This document shows positions 9,318-17,777 of a DNA stretch of 64,000 nt, in pieces. Below the pieces are notes generated by a model, which saw only the letters and a program-made list of their open reading frames with translations, was not told where the DNA came from and searched no databases. The DNA comes from DAINRZ01 sp964634885 (GTDB lineage: Bacteria; Bacteroidota; Ignavibacteria; Kapaibacteriales; UBA2268). How positions within the stretch are numbered: the stretch's first letter is position 1; every line of letters starts with the position of its first letter. The stretch covers positions 1-64,000 of the forward strand of contig CAZWLN010000014.1 of assembly GCA_964634885.1 (NCBI GenBank), in the 5' to 3' direction. A program made the position numbers and the translations under genes.

Positions 9318-9330
9318 ACCCCGAAGGGGT
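9318..9330. repeat. Short palindrome ACCCC-GAA-GGGGT
   Basis: A perfect 5-bp inverted repeat followed by GAAATGATTGTAG. The same style (a C/G palindrome followed by an AT-rich tail ending in TAG) recurs near 9671-9693 and resembles intergenic palindrome families common in this phylum (family recollection, not searched). Confidence 0.5.
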
Positions 9331-9354
9331 GAAATGATTGTAGTTCGTGAAGAC

Positions 9355-9373
9355 AGCCCCGCAGGGGCTTTTT
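9355..9373 (+). terminator. Rho-independent terminator candidate
   Basis: Arms AGCCCC (9355-9360) and GGGGCT (9364-9369) around a 3-base loop, followed by a run of five T. It is suitable to end the siroheme/MmcQ operon. Confidence 0.6.
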
Positions 9374-9549
9374 CCTCTCCCATTAGCCACGTCATTTATG
9401 GCGTGGGTAGGAAAGAGAAAGATACTAACTACTCCGTTCCGGGAGCGTCGGGATAGACTCCATCTCGCAGATTGCCGGGCGTTAACCTTCCGAAGGTTCC
9501 GAACCTTCGTCAAGTTTCGCGAATGCTGAATTAAGAATTACAATCCGTA

Positions 9550-9570
9550 GAGACGCAAGGCTTGCGTCTC
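9550..9570. repeat. GTAGAG-type palindrome A
   Basis: A perfect inverted repeat GAGACGCAAG / CTTGCGTCTC separated by a single G and preceded by GTA. It belongs to a small set with 9614-9636 and 15461-15485, each beginning GTAGAG and each in a spacer. Confidence 0.7.
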
Positions 9571-9613
9571 AAAAAAATAATCAAATCTTAAATGAATTAG
9601 GATGATTTTTGTA

Positions 9614-9636
9614 GAGACAGGTCTCAGACCTGTCTC
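9614..9636. repeat. GTAGAG-type palindrome B
   Basis: A perfect 11-bp inverted repeat GAGACAGGTCT / AGACCTGTCTC separated by a single C and preceded by GTA. The rest of this spacer (9637-9747) contains no gene that I can support. Confidence 0.7.
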
Positions 9637-9747
9637 AATATCATCTTACAAGAAAAATAAGGCAAAAAGCCCCATAGGAGCGTCATATTAATAGCAAGAA
9701 GAAGAGATGAAACTTCGTCTCCACAAAGAGGGAGTCACTCGTATGGC

Positions 9748-11052
9748 TCAGGCTTTAAGAGGCAGTCTCACAATTACTTTAGTGTATTCACCGGGGACAC
9801 TGTCGATTAGAAACTCCCCTTTGTATATATCTATGATTTTTCTTACAATCGACAGGCCAAGACCCATGCCCTGCTGTTCATAGACATTCCTGTCGAACTG
9901 CATGAACGCTTCGATCAGCTCTATCTGCTCTTCCTTGAAACCGATGCCCCGGTCGTGGAAGGTAATGACGTAAAAGTCACCGGAGACATAGGAACTGACG
10001 CTGATCTCAGTGCCCTTGTCCGAATACTTCAGCGCATTGCCGATCAATTCGTTGATGATCTTGATGAGGTGCTCCTCACCAACGGCAATGGTAGCGGTTA
10101 CGAGGTTGGTGGTAATGTCCTCAAGCCTGCCGAAAGCCTGCGCCTTGTAATTCACATATTCATATATTGCGTTCTCGCCGTACTCCGTGTAAAGGTTCTG
10201 TGTATTCTGCAGTCCTTCTAAGTTTTCCATCTGTACGGACAGGTTCGCCAGGTATATGTAATTCTCGAAACCTTCCTTCAGCCTTGCCGCAGAGGCCTTG
10301 ATGTCGTTGATAAGCTCATAGACGTCTTCCTCTGTGTCTTCATACATGCTCTTGAAGTAGCTTTCAAGGAAATGAATGGAACCTATGATCTGGTTAATAG
10401 GCGTCCTGAATTCGTGAGGAATGGACATGCTCAGGTTGGTAATCAGCTTTTCGATTTTGTCGCCGAGTTTATTCTTGCTGATTGTCAATTCCATTGTCTT
10501 CATGGCTACGAATTGATCTACCGCTTCCTGGTTGCTCCTGATCCTGTCCCTTAGGTTGAAATTCTCAATCTTGCTGGCCATCAGGCTGCAATACATCCTG
10601 AGTATATTAATAAACGGGACATCGAACCTGTTTGCCTGGAACCTGCTTACAATTATTATCAGTCCTGCAACCCCTTCCGTATTGATCAAGGGAAGTATGT
10701 AACTGACATCTCCCAATTCTTCATCGCTATGGTACGACACAGTACCTGTCTTGAGAGTCTGCCCCACAACACCGTTCTCAGCGAGCCTGTCGAAAACTTC
10801 ATGCATACTGTAGGGCTTTGAAGAGACACTGCGTTCCAGGTAGAGGTCAAACTCAAAGGCTTCCACATTGAATAGGAACAAGGCGTATGCCTGGCACATA
10901 GGAAAATGGTCCAGCGCTTTCATGCCGTTTTCGAGGAATTCCTTCAAAGAGCGGTCGGCGAACTGTGCATTAAAGAATTTTACCAATGAATCAATAAATT
11001 CAAATTCTGCTTTAAACTCATCTTTATGTTTTGGGTTCGTTTTCGTTTTCAT
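9748..11052 (-). CDS. Sensor histidine kinase with N-terminal GAF-like domain
   Basis: Cytoplasmic sensor kinase of 434 residues with no membrane segment. Residues about 30-165 look like a GAF-type sensory domain. The H-box HEFRTP places the phospho-acceptor at H213. The ATPase domain shows the N-box NELIGNALKYS, the G1 box HDRGIGF and the G2 box GMGLGLSIVRKI. All catalytic motifs are intact. Its start is 4 bases after the stop of the upstream HDOD gene, so it is the last gene of a three-gene signalling operon (12233 down to 9748). The ATPase half resembles that of the receiver-kinase hybrid at 48890-49984. The signal is unknown. Confidence 0.9.
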   Translation of the reverse strand: MKTKTNPKHKDEFKAEFEFIDSLVKFFNAQFADRSLKEFLENGMKALDHFPMCQAYALFLFNVEAFEFDLYLERSVSSKPYSMHEVFDRLAENGVVGQTLKTGTVSYHSDEELGDVSYILPLINTEGVAGLIIIVSRFQANRFDVPFINILRMYCSLMASKIENFNLRDRIRSNQEAVDQFVAMKTMELTISKNKLGDKIEKLITNLSMSIPHEFRTPINQIIGSIHFLESYFKSMYEDTEEDVYELINDIKASAARLKEGFENYIYLANLSVQMENLEGLQNTQNLYTEYGENAIYEYVNYKAQAFGRLEDITTNLVTATIAVGEEHLIKIINELIGNALKYSDKGTEISVSSYVSGDFYVITFHDRGIGFKEEQIELIEAFMQFDRNVYEQQGMGLGLSIVRKIIDIYKGEFLIDSVPGEYTKVIVRLPLKA

Positions 11053-11056
11053 GATA

Positions 11057-11902
11057 TTATATCTGCAATATTGATACTGACTGGTGATAGAGTTCCATAA
11101 TGTTCGAATACATATTCTTAATCGATCCCGGTTCTAAATGCAACTGGTTCCATATCAGGAAATTCGGATTGTCAATCATCCGGTCTTTCTGGTAATCGAG
11201 ATTGAGTACATGGGCAATTATATTGGCAAGGTGGACACAGGACAACATCAGGTCCGCCTTTCCTTCAACAGTACCTTTGTCCTGGTAGCTGACTACATGG
11301 CGCAATTCCAGGGGCAGTTTCCATTTTTCTGCAATGAGGCCGCCGATATAATAGTGGTCATAGCCAAAGACTTTTCTTTCATGGTAAGCAAGCGGTTCAT
11401 TCTTTTGTATGGCTTTGCTGTATATGCTGTTGTATTCTTCAGGGTAGTTCTTCAGGTAGTACAATACACCGACATCGTGGAGTATCCCGCTGACAAAGAA
11501 GTCTTCGGTATTTCTAATCTTCAGCCTGACGCCAAGCAGCTTGGTGATGGATGCCACAGCGATTGAATGTTTCCAGAGGTCAATGATGTTGAAGAGCGGA
11601 ATGGAATCGGTTTTTGCAAAGATGTCCAGTACCGACAATGTAAGCACAATATTCTTAACTTCGTTGAAGCCGATGAAGAATATCGCCTGGGTAACATTTT
11701 TGACGGTGCCTGGAATGCCATATATCGGCGAATTGACGACTTTGAGTACCTTTGCTGTCGAGGACTGGTCTTTGACAATAACATCCGCAACGTCCTGAAC
11801 TGTGGTCCTTGGATTGGCAATCACTTCCATCAGCCGTGTATAAATTGTCGGTAAGGTAGGAAAATCGTTTATCCGGGACTGGATTTCCTCGATACTAAGC
11901 AT
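11057..11902 (-). CDS. HDOD domain protein
   Basis: A 281-residue protein filled by an HDOD domain: an opening typical of the family (FPTLPTIYTRLMEVI), KDQSSTAKVLKVVNSPIYG near residue 44, TQAIFFIGFNEVKNIVLTL, and a helical C-terminal half with HDVGVLYYL near residue 142. HDOD proteins are non-canonical relatives of HD phosphohydrolases and usually act as regulators or adaptors in signalling rather than enzymes. The ATG overlaps the end of the upstream small gene (ATGCTTAG), and the histidine kinase follows after 4 bases. A shared pathway is inferred. Confidence 0.92.
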   Translation of the reverse strand: MLSIEEIQSRINDFPTLPTIYTRLMEVIANPRTTVQDVADVIVKDQSSTAKVLKVVNSPIYGIPGTVKNVTQAIFFIGFNEVKNIVLTLSVLDIFAKTDSIPLFNIIDLWKHSIAVASITKLLGVRLKIRNTEDFFVSGILHDVGVLYYLKNYPEEYNSIYSKAIQKNEPLAYHERKVFGYDHYYIGGLIAEKWKLPLELRHVVSYQDKGTVEGKADLMLSCVHLANIIAHVLNLDYQKDRMIDNPNFLIWNQLHLEPGSIKNMYSNIMELYHQSVSILQI

Positions 11903-12233
11903 TGGCCTCGCCCCTTTTCATTAACATATTTGCAGTAGCAAGTACTCCCAGGTCGATGATGTCTTCCTCAATGGGGTTTCTCGGTTCCCAGGAGATTCGT
12001 TTAAGGAACAATTCTGTGGCGTGAGACCTCAGTTCTTCACTAATCTCCAGGCTTTCGTCTTTTTGCTCTGATTTTATCTGTACTGCCTGTATATTCCATA
12101 CCCTCAGCATGTCTATGTGCCTTGCCGAGAGCTCCAGCCCCTTTGGAAGCAAAGTCTGGCCAAAGTTATTGATTACCGGCTCGGCAGTAATCATTCCAAC
12201 CTTCAATTCTGTCGCCATTACAAAAGACGCCAT
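11895..12233 (-). CDS. Small protein preceding the HDOD gene; unknown role
   Basis: A 112-residue protein without signal peptide or membrane helix. Residues about 8-52 (ELKVGMITAEPVI, GQTLLPKGLELSARHIDMLR) resemble the short region found N-terminal to some HD-GYP/HDOD signalling proteins, where similar sequences read 'leaves X behind, initial value on, set threshold'. The C-terminal half is charged. A good ribosome site (GGGAGG, 7 bases before the ATG) supports the start at 12233. It overlaps the HDOD start by 8 bases, so co-translation is likely. It could be a detached regulatory module of the HDOD protein; this is inference. Confidence 0.75.
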   Translation of the reverse strand: MASFVMATELKVGMITAEPVINNFGQTLLPKGLELSARHIDMLRVWNIQAVQIKSEQKDESLEISEELRSHATELFLKRISWEPRNPIEEDIIDLGVLATANMLMKRGEANA

Positions 12234-12719
12234 TTATTAACCTCCCTTTGATAATAAATCCGAAACAATTTATTATCTAAAAAATCGGCAATTTATTTTT
12301 AAAATATAATAAAAATTATTCATATTCAATAGTATAAATTTGACGGGACGGCAATTGTGACACTCAAATTTGACTCTGCAAAGTTTTTTATCCGTCATGG
12401 AATGATTGAAAAACACACACTCTTACACTGCCGATTCCACTCACACCGGCCCGTCCCTGTGGGGACAGAGGAAGGATCATGAGAGACAGGGCGCTTCTGA
12501 CAGTCCACGTCCCGGGGAAGATTTTGGTGGGTCCATCTAAGTGGATATGATCCCGAAAACATATTGAATCCCTGATAGGGCTATATTTTTATTATTGTGA
12601 TTATTAACAGAATTGTACCCATGCTGAACAGCACAGAACTTTTTTTCAATCTCTGTACAGGAAACATTAAGTGCATCTGCCTTTTGGCAACAGCTATTGA
12701 AAACTGATGTATGATCCTG
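12234..12719. other. 486-base spacer without a supported gene
   Basis: AT-rich at its ends and GC-richer around 12400-12560. Short palindromes occur (GTCCC-TGTG-GGAC from 12453; TCCCTGATAGGGC near 12571). The short open frames on either strand lack start signals or recognisable protein features. The promoter of the HDOD operon should lie at the left end, but no confident motif was found. Confidence 0.5.
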
Positions 12720-13001
12720 TCAGATGAAAAACAGGATGTCCAACTGTCGGCTCTTTTCCAGGGCTTGATCCCCGGATCTGTCAAGCAAGGCGCGGATTTT
12801 ACCTCCCAACTGTGTCAGCCGTGCTTTTTCCTGCAATATGTAGAAATTATTGCCGGGGCCGACGCATGGCTCGAACTCAGCCAATTTCATTGTTAACGTA
12901 TCGATAATAGCATAATTCCTCTCTGTACCGTCCATTTCCCAATACTCTTCTTCATTCCGATTATCGATATAATCGAGTATTATTTTTATACGGTCAAGCA
13001 T
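12720..13001 (-). CDS. Small hypothetical protein
   Basis: A 93-residue open frame with acidic, helical character (LDYIDNRNEEEYWEMDGTER near the start; LRQLD-like charged helix at the end). It shows no family I recognise, no signal peptide and no membrane helix. The upstream sequence has only a weak purine stretch (GAAAAGATAGAT) before the ATG. It stands alone between the HDOD operon and metG, transcribed away from metG. Natural codon pattern and lack of a competing frame support it moderately; it might be a spurious frame. Confidence 0.45.
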   Translation of the reverse strand: MLDRIKIILDYIDNRNEEEYWEMDGTERNYAIIDTLTMKLAEFEPCVGPGNNFYILQEKARLTQLGGKIRALLDRSGDQALEKSRQLDILFFI

Positions 13002-13158
13002 TATATCTATCTTTTCAATAAATTAACATTAAAAAATGTAAGATAGTAATGCAAACGCTGTCACCCAAAAATAGTTTTCAACAAGTTTTACACATCTATG
13101 ATTTTTTTACTAACGACATTATTGATAATTTTGAATTTTTTGAATAATGGAATAATAA

Positions 13159-15363
13159 ATGAAAAGATTACTATTAACATCGGCTTTACCATATGCTAAC
13201 GGTTTCATACATTTAGGCCACTGTGCCGGCGCTTACCTGCCGGCAGACATTTTCGCCCGTTACTCCCGCCTGGCCGGAAGGGAAGTACTCTATGTCTGCG
13301 GCTCAGACGAGCATGGAGTCGCAATCACCATTGCTGCCGACAAGGAAAAGGTAACGCCTAAAGAAATCATAGATAAATACCATGAAGCCAACAAAGCTGC
13401 CTTCGAGCAATTCGGGATGAGTTTCGACATCTATTCCCGTACTTCGATGGCTGCTCACCACGATACAGCCCGCGAATTCTTCGGCGATTTCCTGAAAAAA
13501 GGCCTTCTTAAGGAAAAGGAAGAAGACCAGTTCTTCGACCCCAAAGCCAACATGTTCCTGCCCGACAGGTACGTCGAAGGTGTTTGCCCGAATTGCGGCT
13601 TCGATCACGCCAGGGGCGACCAATGCGACAGTTGCGGCGCCTACTATGACCAATTGGAATTAAAGAGTCCCAGGAGCCTTGTAAGCGGCGAAAAGCCCAT
13701 CGTCAAAAAGACTACCCACTGGTATATGAAGTTTAACGAACTCCAGGGATTTCTGGAAGAATACATCGGCAGCCACGCCGCCGACTGGAAGGACAATGTT
13801 TTACAGCAAACAAGGAGCTGGCTGAAACAAGGACTGACGGAACGCGCCATTACTCGCGACCTGGACTGGGGTGTCAAACTCGACGGCATCGAAGGCGTAC
13901 CGCCGGAAAAAGCGCTGGGCAAAGCTCTCTATGTCTGGTTCGACGCTGTCCTCGGCTATATTTCCATTACAAAGGAATACTTCCATGACTTCATCAGCCC
14001 CTGTTCCTGGGCCGACTGGTGGAAAAGCGCCGACACGGAATACGTTGCCTTCATAGGCAAAGACAACATTGTTTTCCATACATTGATTTTCCCGGCTATG
14101 CTTCACGCACGGGGCGACAGCTATATTCTCCCCGAAAATGTTCCTGCGAATGAATTCCTTAACCTCGAAGGCCAGAAATTCTCTAAATCGCGTAACTGGA
14201 GCATCGACCTGCGCGATTTCCTCATCGACTTCCCCCAGCCTCAGTACATCGATGCGCTAAGGTACACACTGGCAATGAACTTCCCTGAAACAAAGGACTC
14301 TGATTTCACCTGGAAGGATTTCCAGGCAAGGAACAACAATGAACTTGCGGCGATTTACGGCAATTTCGTTAACCGCACTCTTCAGTTCTTACACAAAAGC
14401 TTTGACGGCAGGGTTCCCGTCCTTCAGGGTAAGTACACCGATCTGCCCGGCAAATGGGTTGAACTCATTGCTTATTTTGACGAACACGGCCCCGTTTCGA
14501 TTGACGCCCCCGACAACGCATTACCGGAAGAATTGGCCCATTGCTTCAATGGCAATGACCTGTTAATGCTCGGTTCACTATGGTCCGGCAGGCAGTTAGT
14601 AATGAAGCACTACGGCAAATACCGTTTCAGGGATGCCATCACCGAGACCATGAATATCGCAAGGGCTGCAAATAAATATTTCAACGACGAAGAACCGTGG
14701 AAGACATCCAAATCCGATGGCGAACGATGCGCCAAGACGATGTTCATCTGCATCCAACTCGTCAGGTCACTCTCTGTCTTGTTCTCACCGATTGTGCCTT
14801 TCTCTGCCGCCACTGTTTCGTCCATTCTCGGCTGCAAACCACTTTCCGGCAGGCCAGGAGAGAAAACCGAAGGCGAGGTCACTTCCTGGAACGGAGTCCT
14901 CTCGCCCAGCCTACTTCCCGGAGCGCCGATCGGCCGGCCGGAACTTCTTTTCGTAAAGATTGAAGACGACGTCATTGCCCAACAGACGGCAAAACTTGGG
15001 GAAAAGAACGAAACGAATGCTCCCGCCGAAGATGATTACATTACTATTGAGGACTTCCAGAAAGTAAAACTGAGAGTCGGCAAGGTGCTCGAGGCAGTAA
15101 ACGTACCCAAATCGAAAAAACTCATCAAAATGACAGTTGACCTTGGTACGGAAACAAGGCAGGTTCTGGCCGGTGTTGCCGAACATTACAAGCCTGAAGA
15201 ACTCGCCGGCAGGTATATCGCCGTAGTTGCAAACCTTAAACCGACAAAGCTCATGGGCATCGAATCGCAGGGGATGATGCTCGCGGCAAGCGATTCGTCA
15301 GGCAATCTCTGCTTCCTGACACCGGAAAAAGACACAATAGCGCCGGGAGGAGAGATCAGGTAA
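13159..15363 (+). CDS. metG: Methionyl-tRNA synthetase
   Basis: Class I aminoacyl-tRNA synthetase that charges tRNA-Met. It contains the HIGH-type motif as HLGH (residues 18-21), the zinc knuckle with paired CxxC motifs (CPNCGF and CDSCGA, near residues 147-160), and the KMSKS-type motif KFSKS at 340-344. After the anticodon-binding helices, the C-terminus (about 630-734) is a Trbp111-like tRNA-binding domain (EDFQKVKLRVGKV, MGIESQGMMLAA). The 734 residues match dimeric MetG proteins. There is no obvious Shine-Dalgarno site; TAATTTTG at 13126-13133 fits the TAnnTTTG -7 element of Bacteroidota promoters, but no matching -33 element was seen. Confidence 0.97.
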   Translation: MKRLLLTSALPYANGFIHLGHCAGAYLPADIFARYSRLAGREVLYVCGSDEHGVAITIAADKEKVTPKEIIDKYHEANKAAFEQFGMSFDIYSRTSMAAHHDTAREFFGDFLKKGLLKEKEEDQFFDPKANMFLPDRYVEGVCPNCGFDHARGDQCDSCGAYYDQLELKSPRSLVSGEKPIVKKTTHWYMKFNELQGFLEEYIGSHAADWKDNVLQQTRSWLKQGLTERAITRDLDWGVKLDGIEGVPPEKALGKALYVWFDAVLGYISITKEYFHDFISPCSWADWWKSADTEYVAFIGKDNIVFHTLIFPAMLHARGDSYILPENVPANEFLNLEGQKFSKSRNWSIDLRDFLIDFPQPQYIDALRYTLAMNFPETKDSDFTWKDFQARNNNELAAIYGNFVNRTLQFLHKSFDGRVPVLQGKYTDLPGKWVELIAYFDEHGPVSIDAPDNALPEELAHCFNGNDLLMLGSLWSGRQLVMKHYGKYRFRDAITETMNIARAANKYFNDEEPWKTSKSDGERCAKTMFICIQLVRSLSVLFSPIVPFSAATVSSILGCKPLSGRPGEKTEGEVTSWNGVLSPSLLPGAPIGRPELLFVKIEDDVIAQQTAKLGEKNETNAPAEDDYITIEDFQKVKLRVGKVLEAVNVPKSKKLIKMTVDLGTETRQVLAGVAEHYKPEELAGRYIAVVANLKPTKLMGIESQGMMLAASDSSGNLCFLTPEKDTIAPGGEIR

Positions 15364-15460
15364 CCTCATTGTACCATCCGGAAGTTATTAACCTTTGTCT
15401 GAATTGACCTCGTACCTGTTTCGTCGCAGACCATAGGGGTGTTCATAGAAGAAACTTCGT

Positions 15461-15485
15461 AGAGCCGGGCCTCAGGCCTGGCTCT
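15461..15485. repeat. GTAGAG-type palindrome C
   Basis: Arms AGAGCCGGGCC and GGCCTGGCTCT pair with one G-T wobble around a 3-base loop; GT precedes. Same style as the palindromes at 9550 and 9614. Confidence 0.65.
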
Positions 15486-15525
15486 AAATTATTATTTCAA
15501 GGAGCGCTCTGTCCCAAAAACGAAA

Positions 15526-15551
15526 CGACCCCACGGTAATCCGCAGGGTCG
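15526..15551. terminator. Bidirectional terminator candidate between metG and the minus-strand gene
   Basis: Arms CGACCC and GGGTCG plus an inner CGG/CCG with a 2-base internal loop. The hairpin lies between convergent genes and is flanked by A-rich DNA on the left and T-containing DNA on the right. Confidence 0.5.
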
Positions 15552-15578
15552 AACGAATCATATATTTTCTATTTATGT

Positions 15579-16208
15579 CTAATTGCTGTTTTCTTTGAAG
15601 TAGGCCTGCATCTTAGCCTCTATCTTCGCAAGGACTTCTTCTTCGAGCAATCCGTTGGATTTCCAGAAATGTACCTGTTGTGTTGCAGAATTTTCTTTAC
15701 CGCTCATCTTTGTCCTGAGAGTAATTAAGATGGCTTTGTCACTGATCTGCTGAACCCTGAACTTGAAATTGAGTCTTCCGGTTGACCAGATGGCGCCGGG
15801 TATCTGGGGTACATCGAGGCTGTACCGTTTGATGAGGTCATAGGTAGAATCTTCACCCTCGGCGAATATCCAGTCTTCGGTAGTGATTGAACCGATATAA
15901 TAGCCGCTCGTATCGACACGGTAGGAAGGTGTCTGATAATAGCACTTCATCTCGTCGAGAACCTCTTTTACGGATGTCCAGACAATCTCGAAGGGTGCAT
16001 TCTCATATTTTGCTTCGTACTTTTCTTTATAATGCTTCATGTAATCGGGTACAAAAACCTGGCTGTCGGGCTGGACTGCTTCTGTCCGGGCGTCCTGCTG
16101 GCTGCGGGCGTACAAAGCCTGATTGTCTGTCTTACTGAGAAACTGTGACACAGTAATTAACGTTGCAACCGAGATTACAATAATTATTGACTTTTTAACA
16201 AAACTCAT
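15579..16208 (-). CDS. Exported protein of unknown function
   Basis: About 209 residues. The N-terminus (SFVKKSIIIVISVATLITV) is a signal peptide or membrane anchor. The mature part has no family I can name. A segment AKYENAPFEIVWTSVKEVLDEM near the middle, with alternating beta/alpha character, recalls small periplasmic or outer-membrane lipoprotein domains, but there is no lipobox Cys. The start at 16208 is preferred because GAGG lies 6 bases upstream; upstream in-frame ATGs and a TTG at 16220 are also possible. It is convergent with metG and separated from rlmD by 96 bases. Confidence 0.75.
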   Translation of the reverse strand: MSFVKKSIIIVISVATLITVSQFLSKTDNQALYARSQQDARTEAVQPDSQVFVPDYMKHYKEKYEAKYENAPFEIVWTSVKEVLDEMKCYYQTPSYRVDTSGYYIGSITTEDWIFAEGEDSTYDLIKRYSLDVPQIPGAIWSTGRLNFKFRVQQISDKAILITLRTKMSGKENSATQQVHFWKSNGLLEEEVLAKIEAKMQAYFKENSN

Positions 16209-16304
16209 CATCATCCTCAAAATTTTATCTTTTCGATTTAGATTTTACTTAATTTACAGCTATCAAATTAAAAATACAAATATTGATGCTATTATGAATA
16301 AAAA

Positions 16305-17723
16305 TTAAGTTTTTAGCCTCAATAAAGCAATGGATTCAATATGATATGTATGAGGAAACATGTCAAACGGATCGATTTCCAGCACTTCATAGTTTTCTGC
16401 CAACAGGCTGCAGTCCCTCGCCTGGGTCATAGGATTGCAACTGACGTAAACAATCCTGGGAGACTTCAGGCTGTTAAGCAGGTCGATCATTGCAGGGTGC
16501 ATACCTGCTCTCGGAGGGTCTATTATTACAATGTCAGGACGGGGGTATGCATCCATCATTTCACCGATTTTCCTGTCGTGCAGGTCGATGCAAACAAATT
16601 CGGCATTGTCGATGTTATTGATTCGTGCATTCTCTTTTGCGTCGCTTACGGAGGAGGCAACGATCTCGAACCCTAATATTTTACCGGCGTGTTTCGCCGC
16701 CGGAAGGGTAATCGACCCGGTGCCACAGTACAGGTCCCAGACTACGTCGTCCTTACCGATGGATGCCAGTTCAACTATCTTAGCGATAAAAGAGGACAAC
16801 TGGCCGGAGTTGGTTTGGAAAAACGAGAATGGAGAAATCTTATATTTGATACCTAAGATGCTGTCATAGATGAAATCGGCGCCTTTGATGAAGTCAATTT
16901 CGCCTATTGCCAGGTCGGATTTTTTGTCGCAAACCGCATGAACAAGGGAATTGATGCCTAAGGCAGCCGTATCCAGTTCATTTTCATACCAGTTAAGAAG
17001 TGCTCTGTCCTCTTCTGTTTCAGGCGCCGAGGTCACTAATATTACCATCAGCTCTTTAAGGCCTGTGTACCTGATTACGAGATTCCTGAGGAATCCGCGG
17101 TATGTCCTTGTGTTGTACGCCGTACACCCGAAATCCGGGACAGCAGCTCTCACAGCCTTAAGTACATTGTCGGCAGCTTCGCTCTGGATGAGGCAGGAGT
17201 CGATGTCGAGTACCTTGTCGAATCTTTCGGGTATATGAAGCCCCAGAGCAAAACGTTTGTTGGCAATGTCTTCGCCGTCAACGATCTCCTCGCTGGTCCA
17301 CCATCGGGAAGCGCCGAAGGAAAATTCCATCTTGTTTCTGTACCTGAATGTTGTCTGAGAGGAGTGTACGTCGCCGATCCTGCCTACAGGGACTTTTCCC
17401 ACGCGTTCGAAGGCGTCGGCAATATGCCTTTTTTTCCAGTACAACTGCCGCTGGTAATCGAGATTCTGCATGGAGCAGCCACCGCAGTAGTCTGAATAGG
17501 GACAGTCGGGCTGAACCCTGTCTTCAGAAGGGGTTACTATCTCGACCATAAATGCTTCTCGCCAGCTTTTCTTTTTTTTCGTTACTTCGGCAATGACCAC
17601 ATCGCCGGGGACGGCGTTCTTGACAAAATACACGAGATTGTCATGCCGGGCAACGGACTTGCCTTCGAATGCGACAGACTCGATTGCCAGTTCTATTCTT
17701 TCATTAACCTTTTTTTTCTTCAT
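16305..17723 (-). CDS. rlmD: 23S rRNA (uracil-5-)-methyltransferase, RlmD/RumA family
   Basis: SAM-dependent RNA m5U methyltransferase of 472 residues. An N-terminal TRAM-like beta-barrel (about 8-65) is followed by the iron-sulfur Cys pattern C-x5-C-x2-C (CPYSDYCGGC, near residue 74) and the catalytic domain. SAM motif I reads WDLYCGTGSI, motif IV is IDPPRAG, and the catalytic Cys lies in YVSCNP near the C-terminus. The family includes RlmD, RlmC and TrmA; the Fe-S cysteines and TRAM domain favour RlmD, but the exact target uracil cannot be read from sequence alone. Confidence 0.93.
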   Translation of the reverse strand: MKKKKVNERIELAIESVAFEGKSVARHDNLVYFVKNAVPGDVVIAEVTKKKKSWREAFMVEIVTPSEDRVQPDCPYSDYCGGCSMQNLDYQRQLYWKKRHIADAFERVGKVPVGRIGDVHSSQTTFRYRNKMEFSFGASRWWTSEEIVDGEDIANKRFALGLHIPERFDKVLDIDSCLIQSEAADNVLKAVRAAVPDFGCTAYNTRTYRGFLRNLVIRYTGLKELMVILVTSAPETEEDRALLNWYENELDTAALGINSLVHAVCDKKSDLAIGEIDFIKGADFIYDSILGIKYKISPFSFFQTNSGQLSSFIAKIVELASIGKDDVVWDLYCGTGSITLPAAKHAGKILGFEIVASSVSDAKENARINNIDNAEFVCIDLHDRKIGEMMDAYPRPDIVIIDPPRAGMHPAMIDLLNSLKSPRIVYVSCNPMTQARDCSLLAENYEVLEIDPFDMFPHTYHIESIALLRLKT

Positions 17724-17777
17724 ATAAAATCATATATTATTATTTTTACAATTATAAATTAATAAAAAATACGAAAT

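Noticed and set aside
12581..12784. 67-codon minus-strand open frame
   Set aside because: No start signal, no protein features, and it overlaps the better-supported small gene at 12720-13001.
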